Shown: one piece after another, positions 1 through 12,655 of the stretch
Position numbering within the stretch: position 1 is the first letter of the stretch
How the letters are laid out: each line of letters starts with the position of its first letter
Assembly (NCBI GenBank): GCA_032622095.1
Contig: CP136061.1
Span: 189,788,369 to 189,852,368, forward strand
Direction: 5' to 3'
DNA length: 64,000 bases
Origin: Siphonodentalium dalli
Taxonomy: Eukaryota > Mollusca > Scaphopoda > Gadilida > Siphonodentaliidae
Position numbers and translations under genes: made by a program
The notes under the pieces: model-generated
What the model was told of the DNA's origin: nothing
Seen by the model: only the letters and a program-made list of their open reading frames with translations
Databases searched by the model: none

Positions 1-601
1 CCAAAGCCAGACGCTTTTGGTCGTATATAGACTATATCTGATTTTGTGATGTCACCAATTATTATTTAATACGACACTGTTGTTTTGAATTTATGCGACC
101 ACTTTTGTCGCACAGTAGATCAGTGGGCGTAAATATGTCATAATCGGAATTTTTTTTTACTACTAGTATGTCTATCGATTACTGTATTTCAAAATAAGGG
201 GAATTACTATCGGAATTATGAACAATTGAACTATGTATTCATAAACAGTTATTATCAATAAATTTGTTCATATTAGATCAATTTCCTACGTTTGTTAGCA
301 GAAAACCAATTATGACATCATGACGTCATTTGTCTTGGCGGGCCAGAATCCAAACAAGGCTGAAATTGTCATGTCGTATCTGGACAACTGATTTCGCTTG
401 TCTAGAGTTTACGCAGGAACACTTCAATACATGGGGTATTGATAATACGGTCTACCGGATCCATGTCCATGCATGTGAACCCTAATTACTAGTTGTAAAT
501 CTTGGATGTCTCATCTACCCAGATACATGATTGACCTAATTTATGCACTAAATTGCTGTTTGGGCCCCCTCTTTCAATGAGCACTTGTGTCCAGAACGTA
601 A
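1..601. other. Unassigned intronic DNA
   Basis: No coding exon, RNA gene or clear repeat terminus seen. It lies downstream of the last visible plexin exon, so it is probably intron of that gene. It ends at the TTAA flanking the piggyBac element. Confidence 0.5.
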
Positions 602-639
602 TTAACTTTTTCGCTGCCATGCAGCACCACAGACAGATC

Positions 640-1590
640 TGCCACTGCCAAGCATTCTATAGCATATTGCTGCTAAATACATATGGATTCGGTATTTCTC
701 AATAACTTTCATATCTGCAGAGCTGTTTTCATGAAACTTGGTATGCATGTAGGTATTGGTCTGGAGAATCTAAAACACACCACAGTCCACCACAATCACG
801 TGACCATGACCACGTGACCACAAACAAGATGGCCACCACCCCCAAAATATTAGAAAATTTCAGTATTTCTCAACAACTTTTGTATTTGTAGAGATATTTT
901 CACGAAAGTTGGTATATAAGTAGGTACCAGTATTGGGAATAGAAAATATGTTCTAGTCCGCCAGTGTCACGTGACCACGATCATGTGACCACAAAACAAG
1001 ATGGCCACCATCCCGAAATATAAGAAAATATTAGTATATTGCTCCTAAATACATATTGATTGGGTATTTCTTAATAACTTTTGTATCTATAGAGTTATGT
1101 TCATGAAACTTGGTGCACAGTTAGATAGTGGACTTGCGAATCGAAACACGTCTCAGTCTGTCTGGGCCACGTGACCGTAACCACGTGATCACAAAACAAA
1201 ATGGCCACCACAACAAAATATAAGAACAATTCATTATCTCTCAATAACTTTTGTATATGTAGAGATATTTTGACGAAAGTTGGTATGTAAGTTGGTATTA
1301 GTATTGAGAATCGAAAACATTTTCCAGTCTGCCAGTGTCATTTTACCACGAACATTTGACCACAAAAGAAGATGGCCGCCATCCCGAAAGATAAGAACAT
1401 TTTAGTATTTTTCTGCTAAATACATATATTATTTGGTATTTCTCAATAACATTTGTATATGCAGAGGTATATTCCTGAAACTTTATGCAGGTAGGTATTG
1501 GTCTCTGCGGAATGGAAAACACTTCCCATACCAGTAGGGTCACGTGAGCGCGACCACGTGATCACACAACAAGATGGCCGACATCGCGTA
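640..1590. repeat. Tandem array with CACGTG and AAGATGGCC motifs inside the piggyBac element
   Basis: Five imperfect units, each ending in a block with CACGTGACCA-like sequence followed by AAGATGGCC (near 826, 998, 1197, 1369, 1571). Spacing alternates about 172 and 199 bp, because every second unit has an extra piece containing GCTAAATACATAT. This is a dimeric higher-order structure. CACGTG is a canonical E-box and AAGATGGC resembles the YY1 site; binding is not shown. Confidence 0.75.
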
Positions 1591-1950
1591 ATATAAAAAA
1601 ATTAAACCGGGAATTTCTCGTTACATAACTGATTGCGTTGCCAGTTGGTAAGTGTGGGTCAAGCCATATAAATGTTCAGGCATAATTGCGTGGCCGTGGT
1701 CACATAATAGCGGGAACAAAGATGGTCGCCCCTGTAGATGATGTGATATGACCACCAATCACGGAGAACAAACAATTGACTTCGCAACTCTTTTTTTTTT
1801 TCAAACACAAATACAGGCAGTAATATAAATTTCAAACATAGACAACAAAGAATCACTATTATATCAAATTAATTTATGTATTATTCGTTGAAGTTCAAAT
1901 GATCTTGTGGTACCTTGAAACCATGGGTACGTGGGTTCTACTCGAGGGCT

Positions 1951-3749
1951 TCATTGCAGATAATTTTCCCTTGCTTTCTGAATATCTTTATGAGAGTGGA
2001 ATAGTTCAAAACTTGGAATAACGCACAACGCAGTAGAACATTTTTCGCAATGGTAACTGGTTTGCCTATGTACCCGTGGTTTCAAGGAACCACAAACTTT
2101 ACAGTCTGGCTTATACTTTAGGTTCTCAAATTTCTTCATAAAATGTCGCTCAGTCAGTCTGAGTATGCTCTCAGTGTGGTCGCCAGAACACTTTTGGATC
2201 CTCGTTGGTATGAAATCCGATACCAAACTTGATACTATTGATTTGCGAAATGCCATAGCCATCATGTGCCTATCGGTAGGGTTCAAATCATTGCGATACA
2301 GTATATAGCCATTCACCAGTGCTGTTTCCACAATGCCATGGTAAAGCGGTTGATACCACTTTTGAGACTTATGCGGATATGCGTATGTCCCCATCATCTG
2401 ATCATATAAATCAATGCCTGCCATATTTGAATTATAGCGGTCCACCATTATCGGCTTTTCAGCGGTGCGTTTCCCAGTCGGTTCTGAGAGGCATCAAATA
2501 GTTTTGTCTATTATATTGTTGGTATCAACAATACTTAGAAGTGTGACACGCTTGGTATCTTGTCACGCACAGGCTACCAAACTGTCCGATCTGTAGAAGA
2601 CTGGATCATCTCATTTGTTTAGAGGGAGATTTCGCGGCTTCAGGTCGATAGGCATGTGCTTCCTATTCGGGTTCACGGTACCACATGCTCCTATCCCATG
2701 ATGCATTAACGAAGTAAAGAGTCTTGGACTGGAATAAAAATTGTCCATATAAACGATATGACCCTTGTTTTCATAACCCGAGAGAAGACGTTTCACTACT
2801 TGTCCTGTGAACGACGAATGTGGATCAATTTCAAATCCTGACTTTCCCGTGTAGACTATTTGTTTCAGCACGTAACCTGATTTAGCATCAAATAACATGA
2901 AACTTTTGATCCCCCACCGTGTAGGCTTCTTCGGCATATATTGTCGAAAGAACACTCTTCCCTTAAATTTGGTCATGGACTCATCGATTGAAAGATCTCT
3001 CCCAGGACAAAAATAGCGTTCATATAGTGGATGCACGATGACGTGCAAACGTTGAATCTTGAAAAGAGGATTATACCCAGGCTCACCCTTTTCTGCTCTT
3101 GAGCTGTTATCAGATAAATGAAAGAATGTCCTCAATAACTGGTATCTGTTCCTTGACATTATATCGCTGTGTCCCGTTTTAGTAAGCCAGTATCGATTCC
3201 AATACTCCTCCAAGTACCCATACTTATTTCAATTCCGACTGCAGCTGATATCTCTTCCAGTGTGGTGTCTTTCCATTCCCGTAATCGTGAATGAGGAGGC
3301 AAATCAATTGGACTATCAAATGATTGTTCAGCGTAACGGTTGGTTTCATCGCATATCAGTTGAAATGCAGTGTCAAGGAAGAACAGCTTAAAATAATCTA
3401 CCGGGATGAAATCTCTGGTATCGACCAACACAATTTGGGGTCGACGGTACGTTTGAATCCAGCATGGCTCGAAAGGATCTTCAATAGTGTATAATTGCCA
3501 ATCAAATTCAGTCTAATAATGTGCTGGAGTGTCTCCTATCTATAATTTGCCAGACATACCGCCATCACCGAAAGCTCTGATCACACCATTTCCAAATGTA
3601 GCGCAACCGCCAGGGGCTAACATTCCCACACTAGACGCACTGTCGTCAGACACGTAACCATTCTCACTGTCGGAATCACATTCGCTATCGGAGTCCATAA
3701 AAATACGCTCTAAAACCTCGCTCGTTTTAAACCGTTTACTCAGCGACAT
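1951..3749 (-). pseudogene. piggyBac transposase (DDD, PGBD-like), broken
   Basis: Reads right to left in four blocks. The N-terminal block (3749-3543) is acidic and serine-rich. The second (3512-3216) is the start of the DDE_Tnp_1_7 domain. The third (3213-2614) contains SIDESM, with the first catalytic Asp, and MDNFYSS, with the second. The fourth (2448-1951) has NMAGIDLYDQ, with the third Asp, then a C-terminal Cys/His cluster (CKVCG, CEKC) typical of the family. Breaks: in-frame stops at 3540-3542, about 3513-3515, 2611-2613, 2563-2565 and 2494-2496, plus a frame change with probable small deletion near 3210-3216, where MG meets YLEEYW. All three catalytic Asp remain, but no continuous protein is possible. 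Family length is usually about 600 aa and the summed blocks fit. The first Met of the N-terminal block (3782) is less likely than the Met 11 codons later. Confidence 0.85.
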
Positions 3750-3951
3750 TTTGCCTGTGTGAAGTGTCAACAACTGCCGCAACTAGCTCTGGTCCGAACT
3801 GTAACCGAAGTTGCATTCGACTTTGACGGGTAAACAACTTTCTGACCTTGACCAGGGGACATCAATAGATAATCACCTACACTGTTTTCGCAGAATAATA
3901 TAGAGTTACTCCACATGGATTGACGTTACGGGACGAAGATGTCAGGATTCG

Positions 3952-4008
3952 ACTGAAGTCACGATCGGTAGTGTATGGGTAATTCGACTCAAGTCGCGAT
4001 CGGCAGTG
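3952..4008. repeat. Two subterminal direct repeats of the piggyBac element
   Basis: ATTCGACT(g/c)AAGTC(a/g)CGATCGG(t/c)AGTG occurs twice, at about 3952 and 3982, immediately inside the right TTAA. Repeats in this position are often transposase-binding sites; that role is inferred. Confidence 0.6.
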
Positions 4009-4320
4009 AAAGAGTTAATAATAATCACCCAACAAAGTAAGGCCTAAGTGGATCATATTTGATGGGAATACATATTAATGAACTTATTTTATCAATGAAC
4101 TTATTTTTATAACAATAAAATATACCTTATAAGTGTGATTTAGCTACGGTTAGTCAATTACGCTAGCATATATGGTCATATTACCATAGTTTCAAGTGAA
4201 ATGTGAGATAAACGAGAAAGCCATAAAATAGTGAATTAATTCTAAAAGTTAAAAGTCTTGTTCAGATTCAGTCAAAATCATATCAGATCATGGCTCTCCA
4301 ATTTTCTGGTAAAATTGAAA

Positions 4321-4870
4321 GTGTCAATGACACTGTAGCTCAACTTGGAGAGGGGATAATGCTGAAAGTATAAATGTCTAAGTAATACTAGATGTCAACA
4401 TGAAGAGATATGTATAAAGAAAATCCAAGATGACTAATGGCGAAGTTTGGTGATGATCAGATGTGGTCAAATGAGTGTGCCAACTGATTTAGACATGCAA
4501 AGAGTAAACTCCAAGATGGCTGCTGGTGACCATGTTTTTTAACAAATTTCTGAAAAAAAATTGATGGTCACCAAAAAGATCCATATAAAATTTGGTAATA
4601 ATTGGATCCGGAATGTGACCCGTAGGGTGTGCCAAAGGATTAATTTGAAATCCAAGATGGCTGCTGGCTGCCATTGTTTTAACAAATTTTGAGAAAAAAA
4701 TTATGGCTACCACCAAGATGTCCCCCCAAAGATCCATTTAAAGTTGGATGAAGATCGGATTAGAAATGTGGCCTGCAGTGTGTGCTAAAGGAAATTGTTG
4801 ATGGACACATGCACGATGGACGCCAACCCATGGCAATAGCATCAAACTTGACTTTATCAAATTAAGCTAA
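4321..4870 (+). mobile_element. Short copy of the satellite-bearing inverted-repeat transposon
   Basis: Begins with the leader GTCAATGACACTGTAGCTCAA also seen at 26328 and 33257. It contains about two units of the AAGATGGCTGCTGG satellite and ends in a degraded CCCATGGCAATAGCATCAAA tail like the tail at 29167. The terminal inverted repeat AGCTCAACTT is intact on the left and eroded on the right. Confidence 0.6.
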
Positions 4871-6318
4871 AAATGGGCAGACCTCACACATATTCGAACA
4901 TGACCTGTGTTCTTAGCTAGCACACTTACCAAATATTGTTTAAAGGCACGTGCAGCCTTAATTGTCGAAAATATTCATATTTGTTCCAATCACCGTAAAC
5001 AGAAAAACATTAAAACGCATACAGTTCCGTTCATATATACCATGACCATCGCGTACACAGCATGTTATCATAAAGACCTACTATATTTTACCCAAGCAAG
5101 AGCCTGATTGTGTTACAAAAGACAGCACAATGATACTGGCTAATCACACACAAATGGCATAAACGCTCTTTATTAGTTCCATATCAGGTATTCACCAACA
5201 AAGAACGCTCTTTATGTTTACCATCATAATATAAACAAACACCAGAAAAGTAACTTTTTATGCTTTTGTTTACATAACAATGGTCAAACATATGACCACA
5301 ACATACTGTTTATGCGATATTTCTTATTTGTATATGGACAAAGTCTATCTAAATTTTGATGTTCTTTCTGTTTGTGGCGGTTTTTGACGGGTGGAGATAT
5401 TTTCACAGGATACCCACCGCCAAGGCCAACCGTGTCTTTAATTGCATTAATTATTACTTAAATATAAAGTAAGCATTGACAGTGTGTATTGCTGTTAAAA
5501 TAGTCACATAAATTAAAACCGCCATCAACAGAATAATATTATCGACAAATTATGTTCTTATACACATAAATTGCATGTTATTGTTATGTCAGTACTCTGT
5601 GTTATGTAAACAAATGCCATGTTATGTAAACAAGCAGTAAGTAAAGACTATGTGATAAGCAAAAAGTTAACACCTAGGAGATCCCACTAAGTTGTTTACA
5701 ACATACCAGAATAGTGCTCGCAAATCTTTGCCTATCAAGATTTTAAATGGGGCACTGTGAATCACTCTCCTAAAAATGGTGTTAAGTGTTTTGCTTATCA
5801 CTCACTATTTATACGTGCTGTATATAAACAACTGCTCAGCTTACACAAAGTCTGTTTTGTGGAAAATATCACATTCATACTATCATTATACCATACTATT
5901 AGTATATTCTTGGGGAAACTTTCATAATTTGGTAACTGTCATTTCTAAATTATAACCTATAACGAAGGTCATCCGTTACTTAAAGATATCATTGGGAAAC
6001 AATCTGGGACAGATGCACGGATGGACACACAATTAGGCAGCTGGACTCCAAAATCGAACTTAATCTGTGTTTTGTGATAGCAAACCTACTGGTACATCAA
6101 ACTTGATTCAATTAAGTTCAGTAGGACTAAAGGTATCATCCGAAAATGAAAAATTAAGACAAGGATGGATGGAAAGATGAACGGAGAGACCAAAAACACA
6201 ATACCTACTGTTTTTAAAAACGGACATATCAAAATTTAGTAATATAATATGGAAGCAAAACAGACCCCTGTCCAATCCTCAAGGCAAAATAACTTAGTGA
6301 TAGATAATGCAAACTTAC
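4871..6318. other. Plexin intron, no recognised feature
   Basis: AT-rich with many stops in all frames. A fragment near 6040-6120 resembles repeat family D (seen at 13195 and 24580). Nothing else supported. Confidence 0.5.
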
Positions 6319-6456
6319 CTTTTCTTCACTAAGGAGATAGAGGTATTTATTTTTCTGGTCAAGTTCCATGTCTGGCTGTATCATGTTTCCTGCTGTAGGA
6401 AGTTGATACTTCATGTACGGTATCTGATTTCTGCCGAATCCTCCATGCACAGTAAC
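6319..6456 (-). CDS. Plexin, exon 3 in window (end of Sema domain)
   Basis: A 138-nt exon encoding 46 residues, starting VTVHGGFGR and ending YLYLLSEEK. Acceptor is ...CATTTCAG just above 6456; donor is AG|GTAAGT at 6318. Both edges are phase 0, so it joins exon 2 in frame. The pattern of a small beta strand, a conserved Asp-Met (PDMELD) and a final strand YLYLLSEEK matches the last blade of plexin Sema domains, where the family has RDM...LYVMSE. In family members the next residues lead into the PSI domain, which must lie left of position 1. It is separated from exon 2 by a 24.5-kb intron. Confidence 0.8.
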
Positions 6457-8377
6457 CTGAAATGTATTGAACGGACATGATTTATTTGAAAAAAAATTTT
6501 TTTGAGGTGATCATTTGAGGCTTGAGTCTCAAATAATAAACCTTGACATAAGTTTCATACTCGAATAATCAAATTGCATGCTACTCAAAACAGGTAAAAT
6601 ACTTTATGTGGCTTTATGTTATCCAACAAGAATTCTATTAAACTCTTTTTGAAGGAAAATTTTCATTATCATTTCCAAACAAGACAGTAAATGACTGTGG
6701 AGTCGCTCACCTGACTGTAAAGACTGAGAAGACTGGGACTCTGAAGACTACAAGAGTCAGTACTTGTCAAATTTACTTCAAAATAAGCAGTTAGAACTAC
6801 ATGTATACATTCAGCTTAGAAATTAAAGTGTTCACAATGATATACATACACAATCATAATTTAAATAATTTGAGTGCAGAGTATTAAATCTGCAATGTCT
6901 GCCCCTTCTTGAATAACCAATCACATTTGAGCAAACCCGATACCAGTACGAGATTCAGATGTTGACATTATGTGCACCAAATGTGTACATGTGTTGGAAG
7001 ACAAAAAATTGTATTACAATGACATACATCAGCAGATTTTTTTTAATCTGAAAGGTGTATATTATCAGGAACTGATTCTACAGGTAGTTCATGCTCAAAT
7101 TTAAATATTAGCACAGTAGGATAAAGTGGACAATGGGCATGAAAGGTTTTAAATAACCACACCAATCATGCAAGCTTAATGAAACTTATATAAAAAAAAT
7201 TGTTCAGTGCAAATTTTTCCTCATCAGAAGCCGGATCCACCCCATGATATATTGTACAATGGCATTATTTAAGCATAAAAATACCGCGGTAATCCTAAAA
7301 TCATACCGCGGGATACGGAAATACCAATTATTTAAACTAATCCCTTAAAACCCCCCTTTAGTTGTGGTCGTTTGGTGCACAAGTCAATTCTTAATAAAGG
7401 AAATCTATTCGCTCCACAGATTACATTAAATAAGGAAGTTTACATATACTGAACGCTTCGTTTTATTAAATTATGGATTGCAATCAGTGACAATGTATCA
7501 TTGTCTGCATGCATAGATTCAAGAGCTGATCTTAAATACAGGTAATATTTGCGATTTATGCAACTGAATACAAGTATCATTCAGCGAAGTTGGATACATC
7601 CAAGAGCTTGGAAATAATCCCCGCTGACTTGCACAGAGCATGTGCTGTGACGTGAGGTTCTGCTGGGTGTGAATAATTACAATGCTTTTATTAAATGCCG
7701 GGAAGTAAAGTGAATTAATTTCAAAGGATTTAACTTATAGAACTATGATTGACTTCCCGGCTAAATTATTATAAATGATACATTTAAATCCCCGTTTATG
7801 AATGTAATCAATTATTCCAACTCGATAACACCCTGGGAAATAATGAGCAGTCCCAAGCGTTCAATGGATTAAAAATAGCACAGAATGATGCAATCATAAC
7901 TTGCAATATGTTTTTTGTCCCAGGTAGCAAAGGAATGCATTTTGTTTGGAAATGACACCGGGAAAGAAGTGACATAAATGAAGAATGAAAAAAAAAAATT
8001 CAACTAAAAGTTAACGCAAAATTCAAACAACATTATACACTAGTTAATGCTTGTCAATTTACAGGTTCTTTGTTTCCGCCATTTCAACTTCAATCAATAA
8101 TTAAATGAATTATGGGATTGCAAATTATGACCTGTTTCAATAAATTGTAACATGGGATGAATCCACATAAGGGCGTTCCATAAACTAGCACACACACCAA
8201 TCATTGAAACGGACTAGTCATTTAAAAGTTGTTGATCAGCAGCGCGTGCATGGGGCACACAACGTAAGTCTTGAAATATATTCACGAACAACTCGGTAAA
8301 AAAAATCCGCAACACTATGCAGGTTCTCCAGCCCAATTTACAGCAATGCGCTAAGTGTCTCCTAACACTATAACATT
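6457..8377. other. Plexin intron with a partial B-family repeat
   Basis: 6683-6775 is a partial copy of repeat B (GACTGTGGAGTCGCTCACC, then GACTGGGACTCTG), better preserved at 21640 and 25690. The rest is AT-rich single-copy-looking DNA without exons that I can support. Confidence 0.5.
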
Positions 8378-9600
8378 TTAAAAGAAGTAGATCTAAACAG
8401 GATATGTGGCTAGCGAGGCTTCATATATGTAGATCGGTGAATATCCACCTTGAAATTACCAACTGTACACTACTGATCACCTCCCTCCTCCAGCTCAACA
8501 AGTCCCCTCCCGACCGGGTTCCAGACTCCCAAGTCTTAGGTTGGAATTTCACAACCGACATCTCAAACTTTCTCAATTGTTGGAAATTTCCAATCTCACA
8601 AGCGCCTTTTTATAAAACCATTTAGACATGTTTGAAGCCCAATTATCCATGGACCCAAAACATCATACATGTATGTCAGATTAATCAGTTAGGTAGTTCC
8701 AAGGTAGATGTTTTAATGAATTTGGTATTTCAATGATTTTATTAAACACAAAAGTATTAACTCCCCATAGCCCAGTCTTTCCTTAACAGGCTGACCTCAT
8801 GTTAACAAATCTGAATCTCAGTCACTAAAGGATCCTCCATACTATATGTAAGCTAAATAGTACAACCTCTCTTGAGAAGACATTTTAAGAATTACTATAG
8901 AGACATAGAGTTATGTCCCTGGTCCCTCCCTATTTAACCTGGTGACCCCATCTGAATAAATTTGAATCCCAGACACCGAAGAACCCTTCATACTAAATAT
9001 CAGTAAAATAGACCTGATGGTCCTTGTGAAGGAAGCATATTAAGAGGGGAACTGTCCTTCGCTTGGCCCCTATTTGACCAGGTGACCCCATTTAAAAAAA
9101 TCTGAATTGCAATCAAACAAGAACAATCCATGCTAAATAAGCCAACTAGTTCTTGGCTCTTGCAAACATATTTTAAGAATTACTATGTGGTGAAATAGTT
9201 ATGTCTCTGGCTCTGCCCTTATTCGACTTTGTGATCCCATTTTCACAAATATGTCATCCAAGGTAATTTCGTGCCAAATATAAGCAAAATAGGCCATTTG
9301 ATTCTTGCATAGAAGACATATCATGAATTATTATGTTGAGAAAGAGTAATGTAGCTGGCCTTGCACCTACTTGACCTGGTGACCCTGATTGAACAAATCT
9401 GAATCACACATCACCAAAGGAGCCTCAATATTAAATATGAGCTAATTAGAGCTGGTGGTTCTTTCAAAGAACACTTTTCAAGTTTGCCAAATATGTTCTA
9501 GTGAAGTGGTGGATGTGGGAGGGTTAAATGTCCTGTTGAAAGATATGGACAATACATATGATAGATTGTTGTCGTAATTGGGAATTAATGACCTCTAGCA
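8378..9600 (+). repeat. Composite B/C dispersed repeat, uninterrupted copy
   Basis: Starts with the B block (AAAGAAGTAGATCTAAACAGG, then CTTCATATATGTAGATCGGTG) and continues into the C blocks (GTGACC...CATTTGAACAAATCTGAA repeated about every 130-140 bp). It ends ...GTCGTAATTGGGAATTAATG, the same end as at about 22115. This copy shows the arrangement before the satellite transposon at 26321 inserted into its relative (8868-8910 corresponds to the junctions). Confidence 0.65.
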
Positions 9601-9794
9601 GATCTCCAGGGAATGTTTATAAAAATGTCATATTTCACTTGACATGTGTAGGCATACCCTGCATACAGTTAGAGCCAAAGTAAATGATTCTTATTAATGA
9701 TTCACTGACAAGAATTTGAGTAAATACATGTATTATTTTTGGGACCAGGGTGGCAGAAGCAGTGAACTTGAGTGAAGGGCCAGGGGGGGCACAT

Positions 9795-9822
<28 letters not shown>
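9795..9822. repeat. (TA)n microsatellite
   Basis: Uninterrupted TA dinucleotides, about 14 copies, abutting the fold-back element that follows. Confidence 0.9.
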
Positions 9823-9825
<3 letters not shown>

Positions 9826-9975
9826 GATCTACAACGAGTTCCCAGTTTATAGCGGAATTTACAAAACTAGTCCCGTAAATTAGGTCTGGACCGAGCCTTT
9901 GGCGAGGTCCAGACCTAATTTACTGGACGAGTTTTGTAAATTCCGCTATAAACTGGGGACGAGTTGTAGATTCTA
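9821..9975. mobile_element. Fold-back MITE
   Basis: Two arms of about 66 nt, almost perfect inverted copies (ATCTACAACGAGTTCCCAGT ... ACTGGGGACGAGTTGTAGAT), around a short loop centred near 9900. Outer ends read TAGAGGATCTACAAC and, reversed, TAGAATCTACAAC. No coding capacity. Confidence 0.75.
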
Positions 9976-10439
9976 TTTATTACAGGATCCAAAACCTCGA
10001 CAAAGCATACTTAAATCAACGAATATGACACGAAACTAACATTATAGGCTTCTATAAGGCGTGCGATGACGTTTCACTTCACTATGCGTTGTTTGTCCGC
10101 GTAAAGAAATAGTCCCATATAAATAAAGACTCTTTGGCGTATTTGATAGCGAATATTTAATGACATAACTTTCCAAACTCTTCGTTCATTAGAGTTTGTT
10201 GGAAAAATATTGGAAGCCATAGTATTTTGAGACGTAGCGTACGGAATACGACAAACCGGAAGTCAAAGGTTACCTGGCACTATTTCCTGTTATTAAACGA
10301 ACGTTTAATATCACAATTTATAGAATGAGTTTATTGAATGGAATAGGGGTAGGATCATGTAATAAATATATATATATATATATATCTATATATATATATA
10401 TATATATATAATTGACCATGGAGTTAAATAAAAAAAAAA
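9976..10439. other. Spacer with (TA)n tract
   Basis: No gene seen. 10365-10410 is an AT-dinucleotide microsatellite broken by one CT. Confidence 0.6.
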
Positions 10440-10830
10440 ATATATATTTTTTGGAGTTATGTCCCTGGCCCCGCTCACATTTGACCCAGTGACCTCATTT
10501 AAACAAATCTGAACCCCAGTCAACCAAGAATCCTTCATACCAAATATGAACCCATTTGGCCTGATGGTATTTGAGAAGAAGATGTTTAAAAGAATTACTA
10601 TGGAGGAATAGTGTTATGGCCCTGCTTTCGCAACTATTTGACCCAGTGACCTCATTTGAATGAGAGTCACCTAGGGAACATCCACACCAAATATGAACCC
10701 ATTCGGTCTTTTGGTTCCAGAGGAGAAGATGTTTAAAGAATTGTTGACAGATGGACGAATGGACGGAAGACGGACGAGGAGTGATGACTATAGCTCCACT
10801 GGAGACTTCGTCTCAGGTGAGCTAATAAAC
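10440..10830 (+). repeat. Family C dispersed repeat
   Basis: Two C units (GTTATGTCCCTGGCCCCGC... and GTTATGGCCCTGCTTTCGC...) followed by the C tail: GACGGA-rich stretch, GAGGAGTGATGACTATAGCT, then GAGACTTCGTCTCAGGTGAG. The GAGAC...GTCTC part can fold. Confidence 0.65.
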
Positions 10831-11139
10831 TTGTAAACTTTCAAACAGGTATTTTAGATGGCAGTCAACACATTGGATTAATTTGCAACCCACTATCTGC
10901 TGGGAGAACTGTAGATATTGAGATAACTAATTACTATATAATGGCCGGATGGACAGCTGTGCAGAGTAAGGCCATGGAGTTTGTTGTGCTATCTATACAT
11001 TGGCATGTGAAATAAACACTTTTGCTGTAGTCAAAGAAGACATTTAATGGGTGAAGTGGGCAGGGATCTGATTTTTTGTTTTTTAACTGAGCAAGGATTT
11101 CAATCTAAGAACTTTTTATTGTTTTTTGTTTTGATTTTT

Positions 11140-11505
11140 AAAAAGTTATATCCTGGCTCTGCCCCTATTTGACCCAGCGACCCCATATGAACAAATCTGA
11201 ACCCCAGTCACACATGGACCCTCATACCAAATATAAGCTAAATAGGCCTGGTGATTTTTGAGAAGTTGTTTTAAGAATTACTATGGCGGGAAAGAGTTAT
11301 GGCCCTGGCTTCGCAACCATTTGACTTGGTAACCTCATTTTAACAATGTAAGTCACCCAGGGAACATCCACACCAAATATGAACCCATACAGACTTATGG
11401 TTCTGGAGAAGAAGATGATTCTTGAAGGACATATGGACAACAAACGAGGAGTGATGGCTATGGCTCCACCGGAGACTTCGTCTCAGGTGAGCTAAAAACA
11501 GAAGA
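11140..11505 (+). repeat. Family C dispersed repeat
   Basis: Same organisation and tail (GAGACTTCGTCTCAGGTGAG, ending near 11492) as the copies at 10440 and 30160. Direct orientation relative to them. Confidence 0.65.
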
Positions 11506-12580
11506 GAAATATCTGGTTTTAAAAATGTTCAATTAAAAGTGGTTTGATATATAGATTTTCAACAGGAATAAAATACACACAAATCACAGCTGAACAGTGT
11601 AATGTCCTAAATTAGCAACATTTTCTGTCCCAGTTCATGAAAAATTAGGTTAAAAATATCTCACAGTCACATCAATTGGTTATAATTATTTTATACCTGT
11701 GAGTCTATATAGAATGTTTTGGGAAAAGAAATACACCACCTGTAAAGATGATCTATCTCTTGGCAGCACTTCCAACAATATTTCTATGAAACTCCTTTTC
11801 AGGTTCATTAAGTATTATTACTCAGAACATGTAAGTGAAAATATCTGGTGTTGCACATATTTCACTTTAAAAAAGTTTTAAAAGATAAATTTCTTATCAA
11901 GTTGTGACGTTCTAAAAATAGCCACATTTTCTACCTCAATTCATATAAAAAAAAAAAATTCTCTATTAAAATTTATCTATTTCCTGAAGACTGAAGCTCC
12001 TGTTGACTGAATCTATACTGAAAGTTCAGGGAAGAGATACACCATCATTGGAGATAGTGTATCTCTTCTGGGCCACAATTACAACATAATTTTTATAAAA
12101 CCCTGATTTCAAGACAACAAATAGCCTTTTTTGTGTGAATAAAAGCTGCAAGTTGACTAAATTATCTATAACTATAAGGCCACACAAAGTAAATTACCCA
12201 TTTCTCACGCACGCACACTTGGTCCAGAAACCCTGCGCATGTAACCTTTTTATTCGCTGTCTAATATGTTGGAAAAAATATATAAATAATATGAAATAAT
12301 TGCGGTACATTATATAAACTGCATCAAACTGAGATTGAACAAAGCAGTTTTTGAATTAAAGTTTCCGTCATGATGAATAGCATCAGCAAATTCATTAGAA
12401 AAAGTCTCAACAATACTTTATTTGGAGAAATAAATCCTATGGAGACTATCATCTAAATTTTTTTTGGACATTTGTTTGGATAATAATGGCCACGGGGCAA
12501 CTGACATTAACCCAGAGCTAGCTCATCAAGGGGTGAATGCTTCATTGGCATCTTGATCGGTGGCCACAGAAATAACAAAT
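11506..12580. other. Intron, nothing recognised
   Basis: AT-rich, no exon, RNA or repeat boundary supported. Confidence 0.5.
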
Positions 12581-12655
12581 TTAATTAACGAGAGGCCGAT
12601 CACGATCGGCAGATGTTAACCCATCCTTTGGCGATAGTAAATTACTATGATCAGA
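12581..12655. repeat. Family F repeat fragment
   Basis: ACGAGAGGCCGATC(a)CGATCGGCAGATG followed by TTAACCCAT and CTTTGGCGATAGT; a second copy lies at 23043-23100. GCCGATC.CGATCGGC is palindromic. Confidence 0.55.

Larger units (their letters stand above)
602..4018 (-). mobile_element. piggyBac-type DNA transposon, defective
   Basis: A decayed piggyBac transposase is bracketed by TTAA at 602-605 and 4015-4018, the target duplication used by this superfamily. The inward-facing ends resemble each other: left CTTTTTCGCTGCC after TTAA, right (reverse complement) CTCTTTCACTGCC. About 3.4 kb. The region downstream of the transposase holds a tandem repeat array, and two subterminal repeats lie at the other end. 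The TTAA pair and terminal similarity are seen directly; the family comes from the transposase motifs; cut-and-paste history is inference. The element sits in a plexin intron in the same orientation as the gene. Confidence 0.8.

Noticed and set aside
1343-1856. Short minus-strand frames
   Set aside because: They fall in the tandem array and flank of the piggyBac element and have no conserved motif.
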